Part shown: one piece after another, positions 9,891 through 20,847 of the stretch | How positions within the stretch are numbered: position 1 is the first letter of the stretch | How the letters are laid out: each line of letters begins with the position of its first letter | Assembly: GCF_014269035.2 (NCBI RefSeq) | Contig: NZ_JABWRP020000004.1 | Coordinates: forward strand, 1 to 64,000 | From: Pseudomonas vlassakiae | GTDB taxonomy: Bacteria; Pseudomonadota; Gammaproteobacteria; Pseudomonadales; Pseudomonadaceae | Direction of reading: 5' to 3' | Length of the DNA stretch: 64,000 bases | The notes under the pieces: model-generated | What the model was told of the DNA's origin: nothing | Seen by the model: only the letters and a program-made list of their open reading frames with translations | Databases searched by the model: none | Translations under genes and position numbers: made by a program

Positions 9891-11192
9891 TTATTGCAAA
9901 GTGTGTTGCTCGACAAACACTTGCGGCTCCATGCCTTCGCGACTGACCAGGCGATTCAACTCGACCCTGGGCAGGCGAACACTCAGCAGGCTGCGCCCTT
10001 CTTCGTCATGCTCCTCACTCTGCACGGCACCCAGGGCAAAGAATTGCGCGCGCAAGCGGGCAAAACGCTGCTCCAGACACAGGGTACCGACAAACAGATC
10101 ATCCCCCAGCAACTCGGCAATCGCCTGGCCGACCAGCTCCAGGCCACGTCCATCTCGTGCCGACACCCAGACCCGCTGCGGCTTGCCATCGGCATCGCGC
10201 TGAATCTGTGGCTCGACATCTTCGAGCAGGTCGAGTTTGTTATAGACCTCAAGGATCGGCAAGCTTTCGGCACCAATCTCGCCCAACACGGCCAGCACTT
10301 GCTCGATCTGCTCCATGCGCTCTGGCTCATGGGCGTCGATCACATGCAGCAGCAGGTCCGAGTTGCTCGACTCTTCGAGCGTAGCCCGAAATGCCTCGAC
10401 CAGCTTGTGCGGCAGGTGGCGAATGAAACCCACGGTATCGGCCAGCACGATCGGCCCCAGGTCGGCCAATTCGAGCCGGCGCAGGGTCGGGTCGAGCGTG
10501 GCGAACAACTGGTCCGCCGCGTAGACCTCGGATTCAGTCAGGGCATTGAACAGCGTGGACTTGCCGGCGTTGGTATAGCCGACCAGCGACACCGATGGGA
10601 TATCCGCACGCTTGCGGCCACGACGGGCCTGCTCACGCTGGCTGCGCACCTTTTCCAGGCGCCCCTTGATCTGGCGGATACGTACCCGCAACAGACGGCG
10701 GTCGGTTTCCAGCTGGGTTTCACCCGGGCCGCGCAAGCCAATCCCCCCCTTTTGCCGCTCGAGGTGGGTCCAGCCGCGCACCAGCCGCGTGCTCATGTGG
10801 TCGAGCTGGGCCAGTTCGACCTGCAGCTTGCCTTCATGGGTACGCGCCCGCTGGGCGAAGATATCGAGGATCAGCCCGGTTCGGTCAAGCACACGACACT
10901 CGAAGACTCGCTCGAGGTTGCGCTCCTGGCTGGGCGTGAGGGTGTGATTGAAAATCACCAGGTCTACCTGTTCGGCTTTGACCAGGTCGCGCAACTCCTC
11001 GACCTTGCCGCTGCCAATCAGGTATTTGGCCGTAGGCTGATGCCTGGCTACCGTGGCCAACGAGACGATGTCGGCTCCGGCCGACAGTGCCAGTTCCTGA
11101 AACTCCTGCGGGTCTTCGCGCGCCTCAGGGTTCTGACCTTCCAAGTGAACGAGCAACGCTCGCTCACCACCACCGTGGCGCTCAAAGAACAA
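9891..11192 (-). CDS. hflX: Ribosome-associated GTPase HflX
   Basis: 433 aa. N-terminal HflX domain, then an Obg-type GTPase domain with G1 GYTNAGKST (about 205-213), G3 DTVGFI and G4 NKLD. HflX splits stalled or heat-damaged 70S ribosomes. The start is a TTG (11192), 6-7 bases after AGGAG; the protein begins MFFERHGGGERALLVHLEG. It follows hfq by 12 bases. Confidence 0.97.
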   Translation of the reverse strand: MFFERHGGGERALLVHLEGQNPEAREDPQEFQELALSAGADIVSLATVARHQPTAKYLIGSGKVEELRDLVKAEQVDLVIFNHTLTPSQERNLERVFECRVLDRTGLILDIFAQRARTHEGKLQVELAQLDHMSTRLVRGWTHLERQKGGIGLRGPGETQLETDRRLLRVRIRQIKGRLEKVRSQREQARRGRKRADIPSVSLVGYTNAGKSTLFNALTESEVYAADQLFATLDPTLRRLELADLGPIVLADTVGFIRHLPHKLVEAFRATLEESSNSDLLLHVIDAHEPERMEQIEQVLAVLGEIGAESLPILEVYNKLDLLEDVEPQIQRDADGKPQRVWVSARDGRGLELVGQAIAELLGDDLFVGTLCLEQRFARLRAQFFALGAVQSEEHDEEGRSLLSVRLPRVELNRLVSREGMEPQVFVEQHTLQ

Positions 11193-11204
11193 TGCAGGCT
11201 CCTA

Positions 11205-11465
11205 TCAGGCGTTGCCTGGCTCGCTGTCGCCGTGTTCGGAATCGGACGGGCTTGGCAGGCGAACCGGACGGGCAGGCACCACGGTCGAGATGGCGTGCTT
11301 GTAGACCATCTGGCTGACGGTGTTCTTCAGCAGCACCACGAACTGGTCGAAGGATTCGATCGAGCCCTGCAGCTTGATCCCGTTGACCAGATAGATCGAT
11401 ACCGGGACCTTTTCTTTTCTCAGTTGGTTCAAGTAAGGGTCTTGTAGCGAATGCCCTTTTGACAT
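11205..11465 (-). CDS. hfq: RNA chaperone Hfq
   Basis: 86 aa from the ATG at 11465. Sm1 and Sm2 motifs are intact ([19 protein letters not shown]; the [10 protein letters not shown] signature near residues 55-64), followed by a short acidic tail ending [11 protein letters not shown]. Hfq forms a hexamer that pairs small RNAs with mRNAs and, in Pseudomonas, works with Crc in carbon catabolite control. It sits between miaA and hflX as in E. coli. The 92 bases upstream may hold its own promoter. Confidence 0.99.
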   Translation of the reverse strand: MSKGHSLQDPYLNQLRKEKVPVSIYLVNGIKLQGSIESFDQFVVLLKNTVSQMVYKHAISTVVPARPVRLPSPSDSEHGDSEPGNA

Positions 11466-11557
11466 ATGCCGCACTCCTGTAAGGATAAATAGAAAAATCA
11501 GAAAAATTGATAAGTCAGGCCGCCCCTTCGCAAGAATAGACGGCAATCAGCAGGGAC

Positions 11558-12529
11558 TCAGCTCAATATGGAGACCGCCCCAAGGTATTTCAAGGTGCGG
11601 GACAGATTGTCGCAGGCCAGGCTGTCAAGCCAGTGCACGCCAGGCCAGCCACGCAACCAGGTGAACTGCCGCTTGGCCAGCTGGCGAGTGGCAATGATAC
11701 CGCGTTCACGCATCTCATTCTCAGTCAGCTTGCCGTCGAGGTAGTCCCAGACCTGCCGATAACCCACTGCCCGTATAGACGGCAGTCCGGCGTGCAAGTC
11801 ACTTCTGGCTCGCAACGATCGGACCTCATCGACGAAGCCCTGTTCCAGCATCTGCGAAAATCGTAGCGCAATTCGCTCGTGCAAAATGTGACGATCCGCA
11901 GGCGCAATCGCCAAACTCGCGACAGTATAGGGCAAATGCCCGCCAGCGCCTGCGTCTGCGGCGCTACTTTCCGCGAATTGACGGTGGCGATGGGCTGTCA
12001 TGCTCTCGCCACTCACCCGGTAGACCTCGAGCGCCCGGATCAGCCGCTGTGGGTCGTTGGGGTGAATACGCGCCGCCGATTCGGGGTCGACCTCGGCCAA
12101 CTGCCGGTGCAACTCGGCCAGGCCCAGCGCAGTGGCCTGGGCCTCGAGTTCTGCGCGCACCGCAGCATCGGCCGCCGGCATGTCTGCCAGCCCGTCGATC
12201 AGCGCCTTGTAATACAGCATGGTGCCACCGACCAGCAGCGGAATCTTGCCCCGCGCAGTGATATCGGCCATCGCTTCCAGGGCGTCAGCGCGAAACTGCG
12301 CGGCCGAGTAGCTTTCAGCAGGGTCGCGGATATCGATAAGCCGGTGCGGGTAAGCCGCCAGAATCGCTTTGGAAGGCTTGGCCGAACCAATGTCCAGGCC
12401 GCGATAGACCAGCGCCGAATCGACACTGATCAGCTCGCAAGGCAGGACCTTGGTCAGCTCGATGGCGAGGTCGGTCTTGCCAGCCGCCGTCGGGCCCATG
12501 AGGAATATCGCAGGGGGTTTGCCGCTCAT
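11558..12529 (-). CDS. miaA: tRNA dimethylallyltransferase
   Basis: 323 aa. P-loop GPTAAGKT at residues 12-19, the [17 protein letters not shown] segment and the [12 protein letters not shown] segment are diagnostic. MiaA adds the isopentenyl group to A37 of tRNAs reading UNN codons, the first step to ms2i6A. It begins two bases after mutL ends. Confidence 0.98.
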   Translation of the reverse strand: MSGKPPAIFLMGPTAAGKTDLAIELTKVLPCELISVDSALVYRGLDIGSAKPSKAILAAYPHRLIDIRDPAESYSAAQFRADALEAMADITARGKIPLLVGGTMLYYKALIDGLADMPAADAAVRAELEAQATALGLAELHRQLAEVDPESAARIHPNDPQRLIRALEVYRVSGESMTAHRHRQFAESSAADAGAGGHLPYTVASLAIAPADRHILHERIALRFSQMLEQGFVDEVRSLRARSDLHAGLPSIRAVGYRQVWDYLDGKLTENEMRERGIIATRQLAKRQFTWLRGWPGVHWLDSLACDNLSRTLKYLGAVSILS

Positions 12530-12530
12530 G

Positions 12531-14420
12531 TCATCGACCGCGCAGGAATAGTTTGTCCAGGTCGTCCAGGCCCATCTGGGTCCAGGTCGGACGGCCGTGG
12601 TTGCACTGGCCGCTGCGCTCGGTATTTTCCATGTCGCGCAGCAGGGCGTTCATCTCGGGAATGGCCAGGCGCCGGTTGGCGCGCACGGCGCCATGGCAGG
12701 CCATGGTGCCAAGCAGTTCGTTGAGGTGCGCCTGGATGCGGTCGCTGGTGCCGTACTCCATCAGGTCGGCGAGCACATCCTGAACCAGGCGATTGGCCTC
12801 GGCCTGCTTGAGCAGTGCCGGGATCTGGCGGATCGCCAGCGTCTCGGGCCCCAGGCGCTGCAGCTCGAAACCCAGGCGCTGGAACCACTGGCTGTGCTCC
12901 TCGGCACAATCGGTCTCGCGCTGGCTCAATGCCAGGGTTTCCGGCACCAGCAGCGGCTGGCCGCTCAGGCCTTCGCTGGCCATCGCCACCTTGAGGCGCT
13001 CGTACATGATGCGCTCGTGGGCCGCGTGCATGTCCACCAGCACCAGGCCGACGGCATTCTCGGCGAGGATGTAGATGCCTTTGAGCTGCGCCAGGGCATA
13101 GCCCAGCGGCGGAATGTCCCCTTGGCTTTCCGGCAGCGTCGAAGCAGCTGGCGCATTATCGTTCAGTGGCTTGTAGAACTCGCGGTAGACCGCCTGCGCC
13201 TCGGCGACCGGCAGCGGCTGCGCCGGGCGCGGGGTGTACTGGTACTGGTAACCGGCGCCACTGCCGCCATTGGCAATGGAACGCTGCGGCTGTTCGAGCA
13301 CCGGCGAGGCCAGGCGCATTTCACCCTGCGGGCCGAACTCGCCGACTTGCAGCCCGGTCGGGCGAACCACTTCAGGCACGGCAGCAGGCGCGGCCAGCTG
13401 ATCTTCAGGGCGCACGTCAGCCAGGGCACGGTGCAGCGTGCCATAGAGGAAGTCATGCACCGAGCGGCCTTCCCGGAAGCGCACTTCGTGCTTGGTCGGG
13501 TGCACGTTAACGTCGACGCCGTTCGGCTCAAGCTCAAGGAACAGCACGAACGTCGGGTGCCGGCCGTTGAACAGGACATCGCGATAGGCCTGGCGCACGG
13601 CATGGGCGACCAGTTTGTCGCGCACCGCACGGCCATTGACGAAGAAGTACTGCAAGTCGGCCTGGCTGCGCGAGAACGTCGGCAGGCCGACCCAGCCCCA
13701 CAGTCTCAGGCCATTGCGCTCGACATCGATGGGCAGCGCCTGCTCCATGAAACCCGGGCCGCAAATCGCGCCCACCCGCCTTGCACGGGCAGCTTCGTCA
13801 TGAGCCTCATGCAGGCTGAGGATGCTCTTGCCGTTGTGGCGCAGATGGAAGCCGACATCGAAGCGGGCCAGGGCCAGGCGGCGGATGACTTCCTGCAGGT
13901 GATCGAACTCGGTCTTTTCGGCCTTGAGGAACTTGCGCCGGGCCGGGGTATTGAAGAACAGGTCGCGTACTTCCACCGAAGTGCCGACCGGATGTGCGGC
14001 GGGTTGCACGCGCGGGGTCATGTCGCGGCCTTCGGTCTCGACCTGCCAGGCCTCACTTGCGCTGGCGGTGCGCGACGTGAGGGTCAGGCGCGCCACCGAG
14101 CTGATCGATGCCAGCGCCTCCCCCCGGAAGCCCAGGCTCAATACGCCTTCAAGGTCTTCCAGTTCACGAATCTTGCTGGTGGCGTGACGGGCCAGGGCCA
14201 GCGGCAGGTCCTCAGCGGAAATGCCGCTGCCATCGTCGCGCACCCGGAGCAGTTTCACACCGCCCTGCTCGACCTCCACGTCGATGCGCCGGGCACCGGA
14301 GTCCAGGCTGTTTTCCAGCAGTTCCTTGGCCACCGATGCCGGCCGCTCGACCACTTCGCCCGCAGCGATCTGGTTAGCCAGCCGCGGGCTGAGCAGCTGG
14401 ATGCGCGAACCACCACTCAT
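12531..14420 (-). CDS. mutL: DNA mismatch repair protein MutL
   Basis: 629 aa. The N-terminal GHKL ATPase carries the general base Glu36 in [11 protein letters not shown], plus the GFRGEAL motif. The C-terminal domain has [12 protein letters not shown] from about residue 463, the metal-binding endonuclease motif class DxHAxxExxxxE. This is present in Pseudomonas-type MutL but absent from E. coli MutL, which relies on MutH. The ATG overlaps the amiB stop by four bases (ATGA). Confidence 0.98.
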   Translation of the reverse strand: MSGGSRIQLLSPRLANQIAAGEVVERPASVAKELLENSLDSGARRIDVEVEQGGVKLLRVRDDGSGISAEDLPLALARHATSKIRELEDLEGVLSLGFRGEALASISSVARLTLTSRTASASEAWQVETEGRDMTPRVQPAAHPVGTSVEVRDLFFNTPARRKFLKAEKTEFDHLQEVIRRLALARFDVGFHLRHNGKSILSLHEAHDEAARARRVGAICGPGFMEQALPIDVERNGLRLWGWVGLPTFSRSQADLQYFFVNGRAVRDKLVAHAVRQAYRDVLFNGRHPTFVLFLELEPNGVDVNVHPTKHEVRFREGRSVHDFLYGTLHRALADVRPEDQLAAPAAVPEVVRPTGLQVGEFGPQGEMRLASPVLEQPQRSIANGGSGAGYQYQYTPRPAQPLPVAEAQAVYREFYKPLNDNAPAASTLPESQGDIPPLGYALAQLKGIYILAENAVGLVLVDMHAAHERIMYERLKVAMASEGLSGQPLLVPETLALSQRETDCAEEHSQWFQRLGFELQRLGPETLAIRQIPALLKQAEANRLVQDVLADLMEYGTSDRIQAHLNELLGTMACHGAVRANRRLAIPEMNALLRDMENTERSGQCNHGRPTWTQMGLDDLDKLFLRGR

Positions 14421-15847
14421 TGCGAAGCCAGCGTGGTAGCGGGAATATCGAGGTGCTGGCCGACCTTCAACTCATCGGTCTTCAGGCTGTTGGCGCTGCG
14501 CAGGCTGGTCACGCTGACCTGATAGCGCACGGCGAGCATCGCCAGGGTTTCGCCGGGGCGGACGGTGTGCTCACGTGGCCCCTGGGCAATCTTGCCGCTA
14601 TCGCGCAGCCAGGCGATATAGGTGCCTGGCGGCGGGTTCTGCTGGAAGTACTGGCGCACGCCGGTATGGATCGAGCGCGCCAAGGCCTGCTGATGGCTGG
14701 CGGTGGCCAGCTTGGCCGCCTCGTTGTTGTTCGAGATGAACCCGGTTTCAACGAGGATCGACGGGATGTCCGGCGACTTCAACACCATGAAGCCTGCCTG
14801 TTCCACCCGTTGCTTGTGCAGCGAGGTGACACGCCCCATGTTGCCGAGCACCTTTTGCCCGACGTTCAGGCTGGAGCTCAACGTGGCCGTCATCGACAGG
14901 TCAAGCAGCACGCCCGCAAGCATACGGTCCTTGTCGTCGAGGCTGACGTTGCCGGCCCCCCCGATCAGGTCGGAACGGTTTTCCGTGTCGGCCAGCCAGC
15001 GCGCGGTCTCGGACGTTGCACCACGGTCGGACAGGGCGAACACCGAGGCGCCAAAGGCGGCGCGCGACGGCGCGGCGTCAGCGTGGATCGAGATGAACAG
15101 GTCGGCACCCTTCTTGCGGGCGATCTCGGTACGTTTGCGCAGCGGGATGAAGTAATCACCGGTGCGCGTCAGCTCGGCGCGGTAGCCCTTTTCGGTGTTG
15201 ATCTGGCGCTGCAGTTCCTTGGCGATCTGCAGCACGATGTCTTTTTCGTGCTGGCCACGCGAGCCGGATGCACCCGGGTCTTCGCCGCCATGCCCGGCAT
15301 CGATGGCGACCACGATGTCACGCTTGCCACTCGGCACCGGCGGTAGCTTGATTGCCGGCTGAGCCGGGCTCACCGGTACTGCAGGCGTGGTTGCCGGGGT
15401 CTGTACCGGCGTGGGCGGCGGGGTCGGTGCAGTGGCGGCTATGGCGTCGGCTTCCTGGTCGTACAGGTCGACCACCAAGCGGTTGCCGTACTGGGCATTG
15501 GGCGCCAGGGTAAAGCTCTTGGGCGTGACCGACTTTTTCAGGTCGACCACCACACGCAGGTCGGTAGGGGTACGTTGGGCCGAGCGCACGCTGCTGATCG
15601 GGGTGTTTGCGGTCGACACGTTCAGCGGCGCGGCCAACGTCGCGCCATTGATGTCGATCACCAGACGGTCGGGTGCGCTGAGGGTGAAGACGCTATGCTG
15701 CACGGGGCCGGACAGATCGAAGACCAACCGCGTGTTGTCCGGCGCGCGCCACAGGCGCACGCTCTTGACTTGAGTGACGGCCAGAGCGTCAACGGTCACC
15801 GCTGTCAGCAGCAATCCAACGACAGCGACCAGTGCGCGTATGCGCAT
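14417..15847 (-). CDS. amiB: N-acetylmuramoyl-L-alanine amidase AmiB
   Basis: 476 aa. Signal peptide (about 1-24), AMIN domain (about 25-130, for localisation to septal peptidoglycan), Pro/Thr-rich linker (about 134-168), zinc amidase_3 domain starting [11 protein letters not shown], and a C-terminal LysM (about 428-474). It cleaves the amide between muramic acid and the stem peptide during daughter-cell separation and is normally activated by LytM factors such as EnvC/NlpD. It lies between tsaE and mutL as in most gammaproteobacteria. Confidence 0.97.
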   Translation of the reverse strand: MRIRALVAVVGLLLTAVTVDALAVTQVKSVRLWRAPDNTRLVFDLSGPVQHSVFTLSAPDRLVIDINGATLAAPLNVSTANTPISSVRSAQRTPTDLRVVVDLKKSVTPKSFTLAPNAQYGNRLVVDLYDQEADAIAATAPTPPPTPVQTPATTPAVPVSPAQPAIKLPPVPSGKRDIVVAIDAGHGGEDPGASGSRGQHEKDIVLQIAKELQRQINTEKGYRAELTRTGDYFIPLRKRTEIARKKGADLFISIHADAAPSRAAFGASVFALSDRGATSETARWLADTENRSDLIGGAGNVSLDDKDRMLAGVLLDLSMTATLSSSLNVGQKVLGNMGRVTSLHKQRVEQAGFMVLKSPDIPSILVETGFISNNNEAAKLATASHQQALARSIHTGVRQYFQQNPPPGTYIAWLRDSGKIAQGPREHTVRPGETLAMLAVRYQVSVTSLRSANSLKTDELKVGQHLDIPATTLASQ

Positions 15848-15858
15848 ACCTACCCCAC

Positions 15859-16332
15859 TTACTGTTTATAGTGTTCGGCCAGTGCGGTGCACCAGGCCTC
15901 GCCGCGAGCCCCCTGCGGCGTAAGGTCAAGCGAGCGGCCGCTCGCTTGGGGGCTTATGGTAATGGTCAGGTCGGGCTTTGGCAAAACGCCCGCACCCTTT
16001 TGTGGCCATTCGAACAGGCACAGTGGGTCACCTTCGAAATAGTCACGAATCCCCATGAACTCCAGCTCTTCCGGATCGACCAGGCGATACAGGTCGAAGT
16101 GGAAGGCGCGCACCTCACCGATTTCGTAGGGTTCTACCACGGTGAACGTAGGACTTTTCACTGCACCAGTATGGCCCAGCCCACGAATCAGGCCACGCGA
16201 GAGGGTGGTCTTGCCCGCCCCCAGGTCACCTTCCAGAAAAATCACGCCGCGACCGCCGGTCACCTCGGCCAGTTTTGCGCCGAACGCGACCGTGGCCGCT
16301 TCATCGGCCAGCAACAGGGTTAAGCCAGACAC
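15859..16332 (-). CDS. tsaE: tRNA threonylcarbamoyladenosine synthesis ATPase TsaE
   Basis: 157 aa. P-loop GDLGAGKTT (from residue 35) and the HFDLYRL segment are characteristic. TsaE works with TsaB and TsaD to make t6A at position 37 of ANN-decoding tRNAs. The start is a GTG at 16332 preceded by GGAGGAG at about eight bases. The gene overlaps the nnrD 3' end by 13 bases, so translation is probably coupled. Confidence 0.96.
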   Translation of the reverse strand: MSGLTLLLADEAATVAFGAKLAEVTGGRGVIFLEGDLGAGKTTLSRGLIRGLGHTGAVKSPTFTVVEPYEIGEVRAFHFDLYRLVDPEELEFMGIRDYFEGDPLCLFEWPQKGAGVLPKPDLTITISPQASGRSLDLTPQGARGEAWCTALAEHYKQ

Positions 16333-17180
16333 GCAGAATGCTCCTCCAACAACTCACGAATGACCGGCGCCAGATCACTGGCTGCCAGGCCTCTACCTCT
16401 GACGCCCAGGCGCTCCCCTGCACAGGCGTGCAGCCATACGCCCAGGCCGGCCGCGCTCCAGGCGTCCAGCCCTTGGGCCAGCAACGCCGCCAGCACGCCG
16501 GTGAGCACGTCCCCCAGCCCGGCACCGGCCATCGCCGGATGCCCCCGCTCGCACAGCGCCAGCTGGCCGGTCGGGTCCGCCACCAGGGTGCCGGCGCCCT
16601 TGAGCACGCAGACACTGGCATAGCGCCGCGCCAGCTTGCGCGCCGCACCTGGGCGATCAGCCTGCACTGCCTCGGTGGATATGCCTAGCAGCCGCGCCGC
16701 CTCGCCCGGGTGCGGGGTAAGGATGCTGCCGCTGGGCAGCGCCAGTGGCGTGCGTGCCAGCAGGTTCAGCGCGTCGGCATCCCACACCTGCGGCCGCTCA
16801 GCATTGGCCACCGCAGACAACAGGCTGCGGCCCCAGGCGGCCTGGCCCAGGCCGGGGCCCACCACCAGCACCGAAGCACGCTCCAGCACACCGATCAACT
16901 GATTGGCCGACTCGACCCCCAGGCACATGCTCTCCGGCATGCGCGCCAGCCCGGCCACGACGTGCTCCGGGCGTGTCGCCACACTGACCAGCCCGGCACC
17001 GCAGCGCAGCGCGGCCTCGGCACTGAGCAGCACGGCACCGCCGGTGCCCAGGTCGCCACCGACGACCAGCACATGGCCGAAGTCGCCTTTATGGGCATGC
17101 GCATGACGCGCCGGCAGGTGTGCGACGGTCACGCTGCTGAGCAGTTGCGGGGCGTTGCTGGGGTGTTTGGTCTGCGGCAT
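16320..17180 (-). CDS. nnrD: ADP-dependent NAD(P)H-hydrate dehydratase (YjeF C-terminal type)
   Basis: 286 aa from the ATG at 17180 (MPQTKHPS). Ribokinase-like fold with GGDLGTGGAVLLSAEAAL near residues 41-58, LTPHPGEAARLL, and GAGLGDVLTG near the C terminus. It repairs hydrated NADH/NADPH. Only the dehydratase domain is here; the epimerase (YjeF N-terminal) half is not in this gene, unlike the fused E. coli protein. An in-frame start further upstream would overlap divergent queG and is unlikely. Confidence 0.9.
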   Translation of the reverse strand: MPQTKHPSNAPQLLSSVTVAHLPARHAHAHKGDFGHVLVVGGDLGTGGAVLLSAEAALRCGAGLVSVATRPEHVVAGLARMPESMCLGVESANQLIGVLERASVLVVGPGLGQAAWGRSLLSAVANAERPQVWDADALNLLARTPLALPSGSILTPHPGEAARLLGISTEAVQADRPGAARKLARRYASVCVLKGAGTLVADPTGQLALCERGHPAMAGAGLGDVLTGVLAALLAQGLDAWSAAGLGVWLHACAGERLGVRGRGLAASDLAPVIRELLEEHSACLA

Positions 17181-17244
17181 GGGGTCAAAGGCTCCAATGT
17201 CTGGCAGAATTATACGCACCTGAGCCCGTATTGCCTGCCTATCC

Positions 17245-18324
17245 ATGTCCGCCTGTACTCCTGACCTCGCCCAACTGGCCCAATCCATCAAGATCTGGGG
17301 CCAGGAGCTGGGTTTTGCCCACGTTGGTATCGCCGGGGTCGACCTTGGCGAACACGAACAGCACCTGCAACGCTGGCTCGACGCCGGCTACCAGGGTGAA
17401 ATGGAGTACCTCGGCGCCCATGGCAGCAAGCGCGCACACCCTGACCAGCTGATTCCAGGCACGGTACGCGTGGTCTCGCTGCGCATGGACTACCTGCCGG
17501 CTGACACGCAAATGGCACAACGCCTGGCCCAACCGGAAAAGGCCTACGTGTCGCGCTACGCCCTGGGCCGCGACTACCACAAGCTGGTGCGCAAGCGCGT
17601 GCAGTTTCTGGCAGACCGCATCCAGGAAGCGATCGGCCCGTTCGGTTACCGCGCCTTCGTCGACAGCGCCCCGGTGCTGGAAAAGGCCCTGGCCGAGCAG
17701 GCCGGGCTGGGCTGGATCGGCAAGAACACGTTGCTGCTCAACCGCAAGGCCGGCAGCTACTTCTTCCTTGCCGAACTGTTCGTCGACCTGCCGCTGCCGG
17801 TGGACGAAGCGCATGCCAGTGAACACTGCGGGCGCTGCCAGGCATGCCTGGACGTCTGCCCGACCCAGGCTTTCGTCGGGCCCTACGTGCTGGATGCGCG
17901 GCGCTGCATCTCCTACCTGACCATCGAGCTGCGCGGGCCCATTCCGGTAGAGCTGCGCTCGATGATGGGCAATCGGGTGTTTGGCTGCGATGACTGCCAG
18001 ATCGTCTGCCCGTGGAATCGCTTTGCCAATTACAGCCAGGAGCAAGACTTCCAGCCGCGGCATGGGTTGGAGAATGCCGAGCTGGCCGAAATGTTCCTCT
18101 GGGACGAGCGCACCTTCCTGCGCAAGACCGAAGGCGGGCCGTTGCGGCGTGCGGGGTATGAGCGGTTCTTGCGCAACCTGGCGGTAGGGCTGGGCAATGC
18201 GCCTTCGACGATCCCGGTGATCGAGGCGCTCAAAGCCCGCCGGGAGGACCAATCGGAGCTGGTGCGCGAGCATGTGGAGTGGGCCCTGGCACGGCATGGC
18301 GTTGAAGGGGGTGAGGGCCGCTAG
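17245..18324 (+). CDS. queG: Epoxyqueuosine reductase
   Basis: 359 aa. Catalyses the last step of queuosine synthesis in tRNA, reducing epoxyqueuosine with cobalamin and two [4Fe-4S] clusters. The two clusters' cysteines are visible: CGRCQACLDVCP (about residue 195 on) and CDDCQIVCPWN (about 250 on). Other conserved segments are GWIGKNTLLLN and FVDSAPVLEKALA. It is divergent from nnrD with a 64-base shared upstream region, an arrangement found across pseudomonads. Confidence 0.97.
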   Translation: MSACTPDLAQLAQSIKIWGQELGFAHVGIAGVDLGEHEQHLQRWLDAGYQGEMEYLGAHGSKRAHPDQLIPGTVRVVSLRMDYLPADTQMAQRLAQPEKAYVSRYALGRDYHKLVRKRVQFLADRIQEAIGPFGYRAFVDSAPVLEKALAEQAGLGWIGKNTLLLNRKAGSYFFLAELFVDLPLPVDEAHASEHCGRCQACLDVCPTQAFVGPYVLDARRCISYLTIELRGPIPVELRSMMGNRVFGCDDCQIVCPWNRFANYSQEQDFQPRHGLENAELAEMFLWDERTFLRKTEGGPLRRAGYERFLRNLAVGLGNAPSTIPVIEALKARREDQSELVREHVEWALARHGVEGGEGR

Positions 18325-18389
18325 GCGTATGCCTTGATGGTGATGGCGCTCGATCTCACAGGCCCAGCACCCCCTCAAGGCAAGCGTAC

Positions 18390-19001
18390 CTACTGCTGGT
18401 CGTTGTAATGAAACTTGGGCATTTCCCAATGGAAACGAATCGCCAGCAAACGCACCAGGAAGCCGCCGAACAAGGTCAGCAGCATCGCCTGCTCCGCCGG
18501 TAGCTTGAAGTAAACGCAGCCCAGGTAGAACCACGCCGCCGCGAACGACACGCTGGCGTACAGCTCGCGACGGAACACCAACGGGATGTCGTTACAGAAG
18601 ATATCCCGCAGGATCCCACCAAACACCCCGGTGATCACCCCGCTGATCGATGCCACCAGCATGCCCTGCCCCATCTCCAGCGCAGTCATGCAGCCAATCA
18701 GGGTGAAGGCCACCAGGCCCAGGGCATCCAGCACCAGGAACAGCGAACGCAAACGGCGCATCATCGGCGCAATGAAAATCGTCAGCAGTGCGGCAAAGCT
18801 GGTCAGCACCAGGTATTCCGGGTGCTTCACCCAGGTCAGCGGGTAATGCCCCAGCAGCACGTCGCGCACCGAGCCGCCGCCCAGGGCAGTCACGCAGGCG
18901 ATCAGCACGACGCCAAACCAGTCCATGCCGCGACGGCCGGCGGACAGGGCACCGGTCATGGCTTCGGCGGTGATGGCGATCAGGTAGAGCATCAACAACA
19001 T
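18390..19001 (-). CDS. TRIC-type (UPF0126) membrane channel/transporter
   Basis: 203 aa with about seven hydrophobic helices. It contains two repeats of the UPF0126 unit, each with the G-G-x-x-x-R-D signature: GGGSVRD at 41-47 and FGGILRD at 127-133. This family includes bacterial TRIC cation-channel homologues and the glycine transporter YicG of E. coli. The substrate cannot be read from sequence. It is convergent with queG. I chose the ATG at 19001 because the upstream extension lacks membrane character. Confidence 0.88.
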   Translation of the reverse strand: MLLMLYLIAITAEAMTGALSAGRRGMDWFGVVLIACVTALGGGSVRDVLLGHYPLTWVKHPEYLVLTSFAALLTIFIAPMMRRLRSLFLVLDALGLVAFTLIGCMTALEMGQGMLVASISGVITGVFGGILRDIFCNDIPLVFRRELYASVSFAAAWFYLGCVYFKLPAEQAMLLTLFGGFLVRLLAIRFHWEMPKFHYNDQQ

Positions 19002-19053
19002 GGCGCGGGTCCGTACGGAAAAGGCGCGCAGTCTAACCAGTTGCCCGAGGCAC

Positions 19054-19088
19054 CAAAAGAGGGCGCAAGCACAATATCTGCGCCCTTT
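19054..19088 (-). terminator. Rho-independent terminator after orn
   Basis: On the minus strand GGGCGCA, a 11-base loop and TGCGCCC (19061-19067 and 19079-19085) are followed by TCTTTT. It lies just after the orn stop and upstream of the TRIC gene. Confidence 0.75.
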
Positions 19089-19092
19089 CGGC

Positions 19093-19635
19093 TCATACCT
19101 TGATGAAATGCTCGCGGTAGTGACGCAGTTCGGCGATCGACTCGCGGATATCGTCCAGCGCCAGGTGGGTGCTGCCCTTCTTGAAACTGTCACGCACATC
19201 CGGCGCCCAGCGCGCGGCCAGCTCCTTCAGGGTGGAAACATCGAGGTTGCGATAGTGGAAGTAGTTTTCCAGGCCGCGCATGTGCCGATAGAGGAAGCGG
19301 CGATCCTGGCAGATGCTGTTGCCGCAGATTGGCGACTTGCCTTTGGGCACCCATTGTTCGAGGAAAGCGATGGTCTGCGCTTCGGCTTCGGCCATGCTGA
19401 TCTTGCTGTCACGCACGCGCTGGGTCAGGCCCGAGGCACCGTGGGTGCGGGTGTTCCACTCGTCCATGCGCGCCAGTACTTCGTCACTGTGGTGGATGGC
19501 GATCACCGGGCCTTCGGCCAGGGTGTTCAGCTCGCTGTCGGTGACGATGGTGGCCATCTCGATGATGACGTCGTGGTCCGGGTCCAGGCCGGTCATTTCC
19601 AGATCGATCCAGATCAGGTTCTGTGGGTTCTGCAT
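19093..19635 (-). CDS. orn: Oligoribonuclease
   Basis: 180 aa DEDDh 3'-5' exoribonuclease. Asp11 and Glu13 are in [11 protein letters not shown]; the later QDRRFL and the His/Asp pair in [14 protein letters not shown] complete the site. Orn degrades dinucleotides and, in Pseudomonas, pGpG, finishing c-di-GMP turnover. It is divergent from rsgA with a shared 140-base upstream region, a conserved arrangement. Confidence 0.98.
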   Translation of the reverse strand: MQNPQNLIWIDLEMTGLDPDHDVIIEMATIVTDSELNTLAEGPVIAIHHSDEVLARMDEWNTRTHGASGLTQRVRDSKISMAEAEAQTIAFLEQWVPKGKSPICGNSICQDRRFLYRHMRGLENYFHYRNLDVSTLKELAARWAPDVRDSFKKGSTHLALDDIRESIAELRHYREHFIKV

Positions 19636-19775
19636 GAAGGGCTCCTCGTATAGGCCGTCATATTAGCCTAGCGACGCCGGCCTGCGCATGCGCGGCGCAA
19701 AGGTAACCAGAATGGTCTGCGAGCGGGCGTGCTAAACTGCCTGCCGTTTTCAACTTGCCCCACCTTGGAAGGTCC

Positions 19776-20807
19776 ATGGCCAAACGCCAGCTCAATCGTC
19801 GCCAGAACTGGCGTATCGAAAAAATCCAGAACGAACGCGCCGCTCGCGCCGCCAAACGCGAGCAGCACGTGCTGCAAGAGCTGGAGGGCGGGGACCTGGG
19901 GCCGGAACAACTGGGCCTGGTGATCGCTCACTTCGGTGTGCAGGTCGAGGTAGAAGCCCAGGACGGCGAAGCCGCCGGCCAGGTATTTCGCTGCCACCTG
20001 CGGGCCAACCTGCCGGCACTGGTCACTGGCGACCGCGTAGTCTGGCGCGCTGGCAACCAGGGCATCGGCGTGATCGTCGCGCAGATGCCGCGCAGCACCG
20101 AACTGTGCCGGCCGAACAACCACGGCCAGCTCAAGCCGGTCGCGGCCAACGTCGACCTGATCGTGATCGTCTTCGCCCCGGCGCCGGAGCCACACCCGAA
20201 CCTGATCGACCGTTACCTGGTGGCTGCCGAGCACGCCGGCATCCGCCCGCTGCTGCTGCTGAACAAGGCCGACCTGATCGACGACCAGAACGGCCCTGGC
20301 CTGCATGCGCTGCTAGAGGTCTACCGCGAACTGGGCTATCCGCTGCTTGAGGTCTCCGCACACCACGGCGACGGCATGCAACGCCTGCAGCAGATGCTCG
20401 ACGGGCACATCAGTGTGTTCGTCGGCCAGTCGGGCGTGGGCAAGTCGTCGCTGGTCAATAGCCTGCTGCCAGATGCCGGCACCCGCGTAGGCGAGCTGTC
20501 CGAATGGTCTGGCCAGGGTCAGCACACCACCACCACGGCTCGGCTGTATCACTTCCCTAACGGCGGCGACCTGATCGACTCGCCGGGCATCCGCGAATTC
20601 GGCCTCGGCCATGTCAGCCGCGACGACGTGGAAGATGGCTTCATCGAGTTTCGCGACCTGTTCGGTACCTGTCGCTTCCGCGACTGCAAGCATGATCGCG
20701 AACCAGGGTGCGCACTGCTCAAGGCACTCGAAGAAGGCCGTATCAAGCCGCAGCGGATGAACAGCTACCGCTCGATCATCGCCAGCCTGCCAGAAGACAG
20801 CTTCTGA
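19776..20807 (+). CDS. rsgA: Small ribosomal subunit biogenesis GTPase RsgA
   Basis: 343 aa from the ATG at 19776, with GGAAGG upstream. Circularly permuted GTPase: G4 (LLLNKADL) comes before G1 ([12 protein letters not shown]) and G3 ([10 protein letters not shown]). An N-terminal OB fold and a C-terminal zinc knuckle ([14 protein letters not shown]) complete the family layout. It checks late 30S maturation. Confidence 0.98.
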   Translation: MAKRQLNRRQNWRIEKIQNERAARAAKREQHVLQELEGGDLGPEQLGLVIAHFGVQVEVEAQDGEAAGQVFRCHLRANLPALVTGDRVVWRAGNQGIGVIVAQMPRSTELCRPNNHGQLKPVAANVDLIVIVFAPAPEPHPNLIDRYLVAAEHAGIRPLLLLNKADLIDDQNGPGLHALLEVYRELGYPLLEVSAHHGDGMQRLQQMLDGHISVFVGQSGVGKSSLVNSLLPDAGTRVGELSEWSGQGQHTTTTARLYHFPNGGDLIDSPGIREFGLGHVSRDDVEDGFIEFRDLFGTCRFRDCKHDREPGCALLKALEEGRIKPQRMNSYRSIIASLPEDSF

Positions 20808-20847
20808 TTTGCAAAGACAAACCTGAGGGCACTTTGTGCCCCCAATG

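Noticed and set aside
8649..11447. 932-codon open frame on the plus strand across hflK, hflX and hfq
   Set aside because: It is antisense to three well-recognised genes, has no ribosome site, and is His/Gln/Leu-rich as expected from the reverse strand of high-GC3 genes.
20827..20841. GGGCAC-TTT-GTGCCC hairpin between rsgA and motB
   Set aside because: Short stem and no U-run on either strand; too weak to call a terminator.
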